From: Amanita rubescens | Lineage: Eukaryota > Basidiomycota > Agaricomycetes > Agaricales > Amanitaceae | NCBI GenBank assembly: GCA_015039365.1 | Contig: WION01000107.1 | Span: 62,001-126,000 of the forward strand | Reading direction: 5' to 3' | Length of the DNA: 64,000 nt | Notes under the pieces: generated by a model | What the model saw: only the letters and a program-made list of their open reading frames with translations | Told to the model about the DNA's origin: nothing | Databases searched by the model: none | Shown: one piece after another, positions 1 to 12,566 of the stretch | Numbering within the stretch: the first letter of the stretch is position 1 | How the letters are laid out: the number at the start of each line of letters is the position of its first letter | Position numbers and translations under genes: made by a program

Positions 1-790
1 TGGATGACTTTACCCACTATCACGTCGCGTAGTATTCCGTGATCGGACGTAATGTTCGTTATAATGGGTTTGTAATCGCATAGTAGGATATAGGACGGGC
101 AAGGACCCGTGACTGGGTAAAGTTGAACCTGCAAGCTATCGAAGAGCCCGTAATAACAAGATTCGCCTCAAGATTAGTAATGGCATCCTGCCGTCTTCTT
201 CTCCTGTCATACTTTCGATAGCTCGTTGTGAAGCACGTTTTGCCCGCCACTCGGCGCTTCCTTTCTACTCCTGTCAATTCGCGCTTTTGTCGGGGAGATG
301 GTGATAAGGACTGCGTCACAAATAAGAGCAAATGATGGACGACGAGGCGATCGCTTTAGTTGAATCTTTGGGTCCTGAGGATGGCGAGGACCACGACGAG
401 GACGAGGACGTTGGCTATGATGCACTATGAACGACATTTGGCTTGCGGCCAGGTATTGGTTTCATTCAAAAAGCGACCCACATACGTAGTTATTATTAAC
501 AGTAACTTGAAGTACAAGCGTCGAGATACATGTATATACGACTCGGAATTACTATAATTGTAATTGGGCGCTACTACCTCCCGATGCCATGGTGTCAGCT
601 GCCAGCCTGCTACAAGCCTTGCCAGGCGGATGTGAGGCTGGGAACACCCTTGCCAGGCGGGGCAGAGCCTGGAACTGGCCTGGCCAGGGGCACAGCCACT
701 GATCCATGTTCGAGCCGTTTTGTAGATGGACTAAGCTATCATGCAAGGTTACGCGTTACGAAAGGAAACTGCTTCGATCGCATTACTTAT
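1..790. repeat. Dispersed repeat, copy 1 (direct repeat of 11366-11870)
   Basis: Positions 1-360 and 729-790 match 11366-11797 and 11799-11850 closely, in the same orientation. Shared landmarks are the GTAGTATTCCGTGATCGG block near the left edge, the GCACGTTTTGCCCGCCACTC block near 233, and the GAAACTGCTTCGATCG block near 765. Copy 1 has about 368 extra bases (361-728), while copy 2 has an extra stretch near 11500. The inserted part contains the twice-occurring word TTGCCAGGCGG. No coding potential is visible. The left end is outside the window. Confidence 0.75.
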
Positions 791-1008
791 GCTCATTTGG
801 TCGGAGATAGCAAGTGCCATGGCGGCATATTCCGATCAGACTCATTGCGTACGTCTGTGTGTGTTTGTTCGCATCATCCATGTCTGGTACGCTCACCCCT
901 GCTCTCGCCCAGGTACGATGTTATGCAAAGGCTCCAGCATTTTCGTCGCGCTGACGCGTTATATACGCATATAACTTCAAGTCTAGGGAAGGATTTGACC
1001 GGAATCCT

Positions 1009-2069
1009 GTGAAACGCGGTCATTCAAACGACTCCCAAGAAACGCAAGATTCGCCATTTGGTTCCAGCCTTGCGACGCCTCTCGATCCGGATGACGTTAG
1101 TCTGAGGAACACCTCGACTTCCGCAGGCTCGGCGTTGCGGTTTCTCGCTGGGGCTGGGGACGCCCCCCTCCTCGACTACTTTAGATTCAAGAGAAATGGT
1201 TCGCCTATCTTGTCGATGGCCCGCGAGTTGAGCTCTGAGGGCAAGTTAACTGCCGAAGACATTGCCTCGGATTACACGAATGCAGGAACATCGCGTGTAT
1301 GCAGCGCGATCGGTACGCCCGCCGAGGACACGCTCGTCCGCAAGAAGGTAAGCGCCTATGAATTACACGATTCCGTCCTAAATACCGGAGATGATAGAGC
1401 ATATACAACTTGCCTAACTCGCCTATCGGTGTACAAGCCCGGCATTTTAGGCGCTCAGCTTCAGAGAGTTCTTCTGTTTCCGACCCGATGGACGACACGC
1501 GGGACGCTTGTATCTCGGAAGATAATGGGACGCATATGCTACTGGTTGATTCCTCGGCGACGGAAGAGTGCACTCCTGGCGACGACTTCGCTTTCGCCGA
1601 TGAAGATCTACTATGGTTCCTTCGTCCCGAACACTTTTCTTCTCTGGATATCACAGCATCGATTACAAGGGTCATCTGCTTCATTCCTTGGTGTATCTGT
1701 GTTGGCGGAACGATGCTTCTATGGCCCGATAAACTGGAGCAGGTCGCTTTCGAAGCCGGATATATGGATTCTACGCAAGGCATACGCAGGTTTGCGCACT
1801 GGGCGGACGTAGGCCATCAATTCGTTATGATATTTTTGGCGTTCCTTGCAACTGCTCTCTGGGCTTTACCCGTAACTGTCGGTGCTACTCTTTTCGTTGG
1901 TCTCGCTACCCGTTTCGGATATGTTTGGCGGGGATTCCCAGTGGACCACTCTATGCCCTTGGGGAATGATGACCGGCAGTCACTATACCTTTTGGCCACA
2001 GTAGGGCGAGACTTGATGGAGAAATCGGTCCTTGCCAAAACCGAAGCAGGGTTTGTTATTATTGCGTAG
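1009..2069 (+). CDS. Hypothetical membrane protein, two exons, 5' end unsure
   Basis: I do not recognise this protein. The open frame 1009-1347 joins 1467-2069 through an intron with a GTAAGC donor at 1348 and an AG acceptor at 1465-1466; both exons are then in phase, about 313 codons. The second exon holds two hydrophobic stretches, one around 'ICFIPWCICVGGTMLL' (about 1670-1720) and a longer one around 'FVMIFLAFLATALWALPV' (about 1820-1900), so a double-spanning membrane protein is likely. The frame at 1009 opens with GTG; the first in-frame ATG is at 1216, so the true start is either there or in an unseen upstream exon. It is convergent with the GTPase gene. Confidence 0.45.
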
Positions 2070-2482
2070 TGAGCGTAAACTCGGAGGTTGGTGGGTCGAG
2101 ATGTCGTTCAAACTAATCGTACACTGGCACAACCTAATTATATGTAAAGTGTCCATTGAATAGTAGTTACTTTAATTATAGCACCCCAGCTCGCTATTCT
2201 ACCTTCGTTAAAACCTCAGTTCTCGCAATCCGTCGTGATGATCAACACTTTAAAAAGGACACATTTACATTGCAAACTTATCAATATACAAGTCAACAAA
2301 GGCTGCAGTACCCATGTTGAAGGGAAATTTCAAATGCCAGACAAAGGAATCATATACAGACAAACAAAATGGGCAGACTGGGAAGAAAGATAGGTAGAAG
2401 CATGTCATAGTCTTTAATATCCCATTCCGACCTGTAACATATTTGAGCATATTGCCCATGCAAACTGTGCAGGTACACACCA
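2070..2482. other. Intergenic, convergent 3' flanks
   Basis: No gene is visible. The stretch separates the stops of two convergent genes. Composition becomes AT-rich from about 2130, matching the neighbouring minus-strand gene and presumably including its 3' UTR. Confidence 0.6.
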
Positions 2483-5400
2483 TCACTGGGTCACATGAGT
2501 AGTAATCTGTTCATAGAGAAATGTATACAAATCATCCTCATCAGAGGGTATAGACTTTGAAGTCATCTGAATCTTCAGTTTCTCTGCATAGTCTTGTGTC
2601 TTGAACTGGTCCAAGGCATCCAAGATTGAAGCCTGGATTGGCTTCTTGATAAAGAATGATAGCTTGGCAATGATATTGATTGCTTTTGGATATTAGCCCA
2701 GCAAGTAAATCCAACATAATTGAACATATTACCAACTAAGATTTGGCAAGCTGTGATCTGGTCACAAGAGGGTTAATTGCATATTGCATATCAAAGATAT
2801 GTAGGCCTTACATCCTTGAAAAAGCTTGTTTTTGCATCTCCAAATGAAGAGAAAAGCTCAGACTTTGAATGATGATGGGCAATACTCTTCAATTGAAATT
2901 TAGATGTGAACATACCAGCTATGTAAGAGATGAATTAGCATGCTCATTAAAACCATTAATAATATCATTTCTCACCTAAAGGAGTGAAAGAATAAATTTG
3001 TCACAAAGGGGTGTAAATAATATCTTACAATCTATGAATATACAGCAGTAAAATCAATGAAGAAAAAAAAAAAACATGAGTCTAGTCTTTACTTACTTTC
3101 TGATGAGTTTACACATGTCACTATGTTGTACACTTTGGGAAAAACTTGATCCACTTACCTCCTATTGACAATGGATGAGGTATTCATGCCCAAGTGTGTG
3201 CATTGCCACTCACTGTCTGTTAATCATGTGCTAAAGTTACCTATAAAACAAGAATTGTGGCACTCACTGCCTAACACCATGCAATGCAATATAGTGACAC
3301 TGTCTAGGAGAAAAAATACAGTGGCACTCACTTCCTTTTTCAGGTGATAAATTGTAATAAGAAGTTGGCATGACCACATTGTATTACTCACTTCCTGATG
3401 GTCATGGGATGAGATGATAAGATATAAGCCTCAAGAGAATTTTGTCTAAAATCACTTACCACCTATTGGACATTGGATTGGAATCAATTGAGATTCTCCA
3501 ATAAAATATGATATTGCTTACTTCCTGTTGATGAGGAATTGCATTTGATAAGGTTCCCAAAATAACAGAATCACTTACTTCCTACTCCATCAATGCAATG
3601 TAATACTATGATGAGAGAGCTGAGGAAAGGAATATGGTGTCACTTACAAACTGTCCATGATAGAATTGAATGTGATGATATTAATTGACAGAATAAATGC
3701 ATCATCACTTACAAACTGACAATTAATACATGTGACACTGATGAGAATGTGCAGCAGATCAATGCCAGTGTCACTCACTGCCTGGTCATTATGGGATAGT
3801 AGGAGTTTGCCTGGTAAAAGATATATATGTTTCTTACCATCTATTGGTCATGGATGAGACTTGGACTGCATAAGTGGAAATATGTGCAATATGACTTACA
3901 CTCTTTTGGTCATGCAATAAAACTATGTAGAAAAGGAAAATGCATTGTTACTCACTTTCTGTAGGTCAATCATGTCATGAGCTGTTTAAGTTGAAAGAAA
4001 GAAAATATTCAGTGATACACACAAGCTTTTGTCATGGGGTGAGTGTGTTTAACAAAAAAGAAAGGTATAGTGGTGCATACTTGCTGTTCATTGTATTGCA
4101 ATGAGATGAGCTGAGGAAAATGTAAAGTATCACTTACAGTGGCTCCCTATTGATCATGTTGAAAGATCACCTGGTGGGGAAATGTCCAATTTAACTCACT
4201 TGCTGTCATGTGAGAAGTGAAAAGACTGCCTTTCAAAAAAAGTTGAGTACCACTTACTTGCTATTGGTCATATACAGTAAAAATGAATCAATAGAAATAT
4301 GTTACAGTATCCCTTACATTCTGTTGCCATGGGACAAAATGTGACAAAACTATTAGAAGAAAGATTCCTTCTTACCACCATCTGTTGGAAATGCAATAAG
4401 ACATGATGGGAAAACTTGCCAACCAGTGTCACTGCACCACTTACATACTGTTCATATTGCTTAACACAACACAAGGCTATCCAATGGCAACATTCACTAT
4501 CACTCACTCTCTGTTTGATTTATGAGATGACTTGGATAAACCTATCTGGGAGATATGGACTGATGCTCACTGTCTGTTGGTCTTGGGATAAGACCATCTG
4601 CCATAAAGTTTGTGCTATCACTCACTCTCTGTTGGTTAATGTATGAGATATGATATTATAAATATGGCTCAGAGTCACTTACTGTCTGTTGTTCATAGAA
4701 TGAGACTAAAGCAGAAAATATAATATATCACTGACTGTCTGGGACCATAGAAAATCATGATAAGATTGAAAAAATGAGGTTAGGCACTCACAAACTGTTT
4801 TTCATCAAATGGGATTTTTTAGACTAGCTGGGGAGAGGTGCATGACATGATTTACTTTCTGTAGACCATGAAATTTGGAAGATGAGATTGCCTAAAAAGA
4901 GTAAATGCAGCATTGCTTACATCCTGTTGGAATAAGATACATATAAAGACTGCCCAAGAGAGATGTACCACAGTCCACTTACAGACTGTTATGCCAATGT
5001 ATGCCAAGATCTTTGAGGTTACTGTAAAACAAATCCACAGCACCACTCACAAACTGTTCATAGTTCATAGTTTTAATATGTGAGAACTGCTTGACCACCA
5101 CAAATTGTAATGCTTACAAGCTATTCATCATACAATGATGGGAACAGTGTTTAGTGGAAAATAACAGTGTGACTCACTGTCTATTAGTCATGACATTTTA
5201 ATTAGTGAGGTTGCCATCTAGCAAACAGTTAGGTGTTACTCACTTTCTATTGGTGATATACATGATAGTGAGATGGCCTGAAAAAATGTGCAGATTCACT
5301 TACAAACTGTTGTGATAAGATGAGGTGAGGAGTGGCTGAGATAATTGCAGTGTTACTCACTTCCACCTGGTCATGAAATGAGATCAGGTGTTCTACAATA

Positions 5401-7703
5401 AAGGGTTACATAAAAACCCACTGCCTATTTGGCATAATGAAAATACCCAAGAGAAATGTACAAAGTCACTCACTGGCTGTTGATCATGAAATGGGATGCA
5501 GTCAAAGTGATTAAAACAAAGTATCCTCACCTTCTATTGATAATGGAATGAGATCACTACACAAGACTGGGCAAACTGGACAATGTCACTTACTGTCTGT
5601 TAGTCAGGCAAGATGACTCAGGTGAATTGATGTACCTGGCAGTAAAATGTGCAGCACCACTCACTGCCTGTTAGTCATGTGGCATCAGATGCAAAGCCTC
5701 CAGAAGAGAATGTGGGGAATACTCACTTTATTTGGTCACAAATTAGGATATGTATGGTGCATCTTTGCAGAAAAACAAAAGTGATACTTGCAGTCTATTG
5801 GAACTGAGACAATGAGATGCCCAGAAATATCTGCAGATACTCACAAGCTATTAGGCAAAGGATGAGGCATGGCAAGAATCCCTATGAGGTGTGGAATATA
5901 ACACACTCTCTATTTGTTGTACAATGGTATGTAATCAGATAGTCTATCAGAATATAATGTTGCTCACTGGAGTTCTGGTGGGGCCACAGATGAGACACAT
6001 GAAAAGCATGGCAGAAAAATGGGTCATGTCACTCACAAACTGGTGATTGTAAGATGAACACTCATCAGGGTCATGGCTACTTCTTACCCACTGTTATCAA
6101 TGACATTAGATAGCTGTAGAAAATGTCACAATTTCACTCACATTTATTTCATTATGCTGTTTTCAAAATGTCATTGTTTATCAGACCTTCCTAGTACAGG
6201 TCAAGGGGACAGTCATACATCCTGATTATCATTCAACCAAGCATTTCTTTTTTTTTTTGGAAAAATCATACTCACATCTGACTGTTTCAATTTTCCCAAC
6301 AGTTCATGCATCTTTGCACAAATGGAGCTTACATTTCTGTCTACCTGGTTTTTACTTAGCTTTGTAGATCCACATGACATTACTTTGGAAACCTACCCAA
6401 TAATGGGGAAACTTGCTAAGAACCATGCTCATGACTGTATTCCATGAAAGTTCATTTTGAGCCAAGATATGTCTAAAGGTAGTTAATATCTATTAACATT
6501 CTGAATCTGATCCTCACTGAAGTGCAGTATTTGCACAAAGATCAAGATTGTTCCTTTGTGTTGAGACAAAGAGCTCTTGTAGGCTGCTATCATCAATTGC
6601 TTCTGCTGTCACTGTGGCTAATTCAGGACAGTCCTTCTCTGGCAAATCCATATCTGCCAAAAATCATTACTTTTGGAACAAGGATTATTTGTTTCCCCTC
6701 CCTTCCAATTGTACATATGCTTTTGGAGGATGTTTAGTGTTCAAAACCTTGGGCAGATAAATTTGCTGGAAAGCAGATTTAGCATTTATTCTAGCTTCAC
6801 CCCACTTATCTTTATCTTCTCCTGAATCACACAATTTTCCATATTCTGCAATGATTTGGCCATCAAATTTAGTGAATATAGTCACCAAGGGGACTGTTTA
6901 GATGAAATTTATATGTATGTAGACTGCAGGTGGTCCTGGACAGGACTTACCCTTCCCAGTTCCCTTGCTGAAAAATTCAAGTTCTGCAGATAAGAGAGGG
7001 CGAGGGCTGTCCATGGGTATACAATACCTATGAAAATTCATTCATTCACAGGCATGCAAAAAACCAGAATAAAATACCAAATTGCATGTAACTGATCTCT
7101 TAGCTCAATTGAAGCAGAACGCTTTTCAATGAATTTCCAAACAAGCTCCAGCTCCTCAGTAGCACCAGATTCAAATCCTTGGGAATCATGGAAGACAAAG
7201 TTGCTGCCTCTATAAGTAATCTGGTGCTCAATCTCATGGAGACCCCTCTGAAGATTGTTGCAATCCATGAAACCATCCAATAATCCTTTATTTGACTCAC
7301 CTCAGCAGATGGCATCAGATGTGTTTTAGAGGGTTCCAGTTGTTCACCTAAAAATCCTGAATGTCACAACAGTAGAAGCCTTTGCTTTAGCTCAGCTTAC
7401 CATTCTGATCATATATCATGGAGATTGTCCCCCGTGCCACACCACAAACCTTCTCAAGAATGGTTGTTTTTCCAGCATTAGCCCTCCCTATGACAAGGAT
7501 ACGAAAATAGGGGCATCTGTATCGATCTTTAAGTGTCCTAAGCAGGAAGTCTGCATCACCGCGGTTAGCAAGTCAGATTCAGATCCGAACAACTGATGAT
7601 AAAACTCACTGGACACCTTGCCAGAATTGTAGTTTAACTTTGAAATCTCTGCCAGCCTTGATTGACGACTCGGACGTGCATCGGTGATCTCCGAGTCTGC
7701 CAT
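2483..7703 (-). CDS. P-loop GTPase interrupted by an array of one-codon microexons
   Basis: Predicted G-domain protein of a family common in Agaricomycetes. Nine ordinary exons come first: 7610-7703, 7401-7550, 7301-7347, 7078-7247, 6951-7027, 6702-6893, 6518-6653, 6397-6472, 6276-6344. They encode the Walker A/G1 loop GRANAGKTT, the G3-like segment HDSQGFESG and the G4 motif TKFD. The microexon array follows (6221 down to 2916), then 2812-2862, 2733-2757 and 2483-2682 ending in TGA. Summed length is 1011 + 180 + 276 = 1467 nt, 488 codons plus stop, with no internal stop and all phases matching. The chosen start is ATG 7703; an in-frame ATG at 7757 would add 18 residues. One intron (6654-6701) lacks a GT donor. 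The gene is far more AT-rich than its neighbours, which hints at different origin or intron-driven drift. G-domain identity is firm; the biological role is unknown. Confidence 0.85.
2916..6221 (-). other. Microexon array: 48 exons of 3 nt, plus 6-, 9- and 15-nt exons
   Basis: In gene order, with the residue encoded if phase 0: 6219 D; 6142-6156 HNEIN; 6088 W; 6037 F; 5907 R; 5845 L; 5792 T (GC donor); 5665 A; 5594 T; 5531 K; 5474 P; 5423 A; 5361-5366 VE; 5304 F; 5244 K; 5178 T; 5118 L; 5051 F; 4983 S; 4921 D; 4856 K; 4792 F; 4736 T; 4683 T; 4626 R; 4571 T; 4508 R; 4445 Y; 4376-4381 MV; 4318 N; 4258 Q; 4200 Q; 4138-4146 GAT; 4081 Q; 4023 L; 3956 K; 3900 S; 3838 M; 3779 A; 3713 F; 3648 F; 3579 E; 3522 E; 3460 V; 3392 E; 3332 E; 3268 A; 3214 T; 3159 E; 3097 K; 3029 I; 2916 L (single numbers are the lowest base of a 3-nt exon). 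On the plus strand each unit reads cactYAC-NNN-CTgttggtcatg; on the gene strand that is putative branch site CATGAC, then acceptor AG, one codon, then donor GTRAGTG. The interiors of the introns are not similar to each other. Confidence 0.8.
2975..2976 (-). other. Zero-length exon / recursive splice site
   Basis: On the gene strand TCCTTTAG is followed immediately by GTGAGAAATG, with no codon between. It lies 53 nt from the preceding donor (3028) and 57 nt from the next acceptor (2919), exactly the spacing of its neighbours. It therefore looks like an array unit that has lost its codon. It could act as a ratchet point or simply be skipped within a 110-nt intron. Confidence 0.6.
6654..6701 (-). 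other. Intron without a GT donor in the GTPase gene
   Basis: Phase and family conservation place the exon junction at GAAG, which is followed by GGAGGGG instead of GT; the acceptor GGCAG is normal. An in-frame alternative uses the GTACAA donor a few bases upstream in the exon together with a later acceptor (GCCAGAG), losing about ten residues. This is either a donor mutation, a base error or a real GG-AG intron. Confidence 0.5.
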
Positions 7704-8289
7704 AACTCTAGTATTTTTTGATCTAGCAAATACTAGTGAGATGCCCGCAATAAGCACAGGTAAAGAACGGAGCCTGAAAGTTAAAGAGCAAAAGGAGCCG
7801 CGGCATGTGATTAGTAATCGTCACTAACAAATTTCCACGAGTCCCTCGTTTTCTCACCCTTTGATCTGGCATTTGGCGCTCCTGCGAGCTAACTACTGCG
7901 TCCGTATACGATCACGTATATCCTCCTACGATCTTGCCAGCTCGATCGGACCCAATAAAGCAACCCAGTAAGAACGTAAGATGTTCACGGCGGTCGGCGG
8001 CCCGGGAGCGGCGACTGATATCGCAATCATGGGCTCTGGACACTCCCTAACGGACTGATCCTCTGTCTTTCAGGTGATAGGTTATGCGCATCAAAGGATT
8101 ATTTGGAACTCAAGCTCAAGAGATCCACCAAATGGGCAACATGGAATCAGCGGAGCTCTTCTCGGTAAGCTTTTACCATAAAACAAACAACAAAACAAAT
8201 TCTGATTAAGAGGAGTTGCAGCGAGAGGAGGTAAGGACATCCATAATCTATCAGCATCTTGTAGTACCATTTATATTACATTGATTCAA

Positions 8290-11340
<3,051 letters not shown>

Positions 11341-11365
11341 GATGGTTCACGAGAAATCCCAATAG

Positions 11366-11870
11366 TGGATGACTTTACCCACTATCACGTCGCGTAGTAT
11401 TCCGTGATCGGACGTAATGTTCGTTGTAATGGGTTTGTTATCGCATAGGGTATAGGACGGGCGAGGACCCGTGACTGGGTAATGTTGAACCTGCAGGTGG
11501 TGTCACGCGTGAGTCTTATGCTGCAACTGTTCCTCAAGCTCTCGAGCCCGCAATAAAAAATTGTCCAGGATGGTTCGCCTCGGGACTTAGTAATGGCCAC
11601 CCGCCTTCTTCTCATGCCACAATTCCGATAGTTCGTTGTGAAGCACGTTTTGCCCGCCACTCGCTTCCATTCTACTCAATTTCGACGGCATTTTCCCTTC
11701 TTTGAGCTGTCAGTTCGCGCTTTTGTCGGGGAGATGGTGATAAGGACTGCGTCAAAAATAAAAGCAAATGATGGACGACGAGGCGATCGCTTTAGTTGTG
11801 ACTAAGCTAACATGTAAGGTTACGAAAGGAAACTGCTTCGATCGTATTATGTACATGAGCGCAGCAAGCT
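11366..11870. repeat. Dispersed repeat, copy 2
   Basis: Direct-orientation partner of the repeat at 1-790. The two copies bracket the interval with the microexon GTPase and monooxygenase copy 1. No coding potential is seen. Confidence 0.75.
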
Positions 11871-11949
11871 TTTTTGGGCTGCATATCACCAGCATATGCT
11901 AATCTCAACGTAATGGTAGTAATAAATTGGCGTAAGCTCAATCAACAAG

Positions 11950-12036
11950 TCGGATATGGTGTAACGGCTAACATTGCCGCCTCTCATATTGCGAGATGGA
12001 ACGCGGCAGCTCGGGGTTCGATTCCCCGTATCCGAA
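11950..12036 (+). tRNA. tRNA-Glu(CTC) with intron
   Basis: Acceptor stem TCGGATA pairs with TATCCGA. An A box (TGGTGTAACGG) and B box (GGTTCGATTCC) are present. Anticodon stem arms GCCGC and GCGGC enclose 22 nt, that is a 7-nt loop with anticodon CTC plus an intron of about 15 nt 3' of the anticodon. Confidence 0.9.
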
Positions 12037-12566
12037 TATTTTTTTGTCACTCATCAGACTGTTAACTGTTGCAGTGTATGTGAGCAGTCCATAGACTATG
12101 ATGCGCTCGATACGCACTTATCGACATGTTATCTATGCCTAACGCGTTTTAGTGTAGTCTTCCGAGGGCCTATCTTACGAACAGAAATAGCGTCACTTTT
12201 AGCCGCGGACATTACCGTGGGCGCTGATGGGTTGATGGCGTCGGAATGAGACGGATATATCAAGCTCCCCGAACGACTCTTCGGGAGACCGAGAAGTCTA
12301 GATCCATTTGGTGGTAGGCGGTGGTGGAGCAAAGTATAAGTGCACACAATAGCGAGGACGCAGTTAGACTGCGCCAGAAGGATAAGGACAACCGCATGAG
12401 CGACTTAGGAGGTTCAGTCGCACGTTCATTGCCACAGGATCCGATTGCCAAGCCAAATATATCGAGGACGAGCGGAAACTGGGAACAACACCCAAATAAG
12501 GACGACCACTGAAACAATTGACATCTAGTAAAAAGGCTCACTATGGCTTCCTAGTCTTTATCCCTC
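12037..12566. other. Intergenic
   Basis: No gene is supported. It holds only short overlapping frames of no recognisable content and should include the promoter of the trehalose gene at 12567. Confidence 0.5.

Noticed and set aside
2900..6230. CRISPR-like or minisatellite array
   Set aside because: Unit length varies, interiors are unrelated, and the only conserved parts are intron signals on the minus strand. The segment connects two coding blocks in frame.
2900..6230. Exons of about 23 nt (from a nearby upstream AG in some units)
   Set aside because: Some units such as the one near 4683 allow this, but many (3159, 3332, 4626) have no suitable AG upstream, while the AG-3 nt-GT arrangement fits nearly all.
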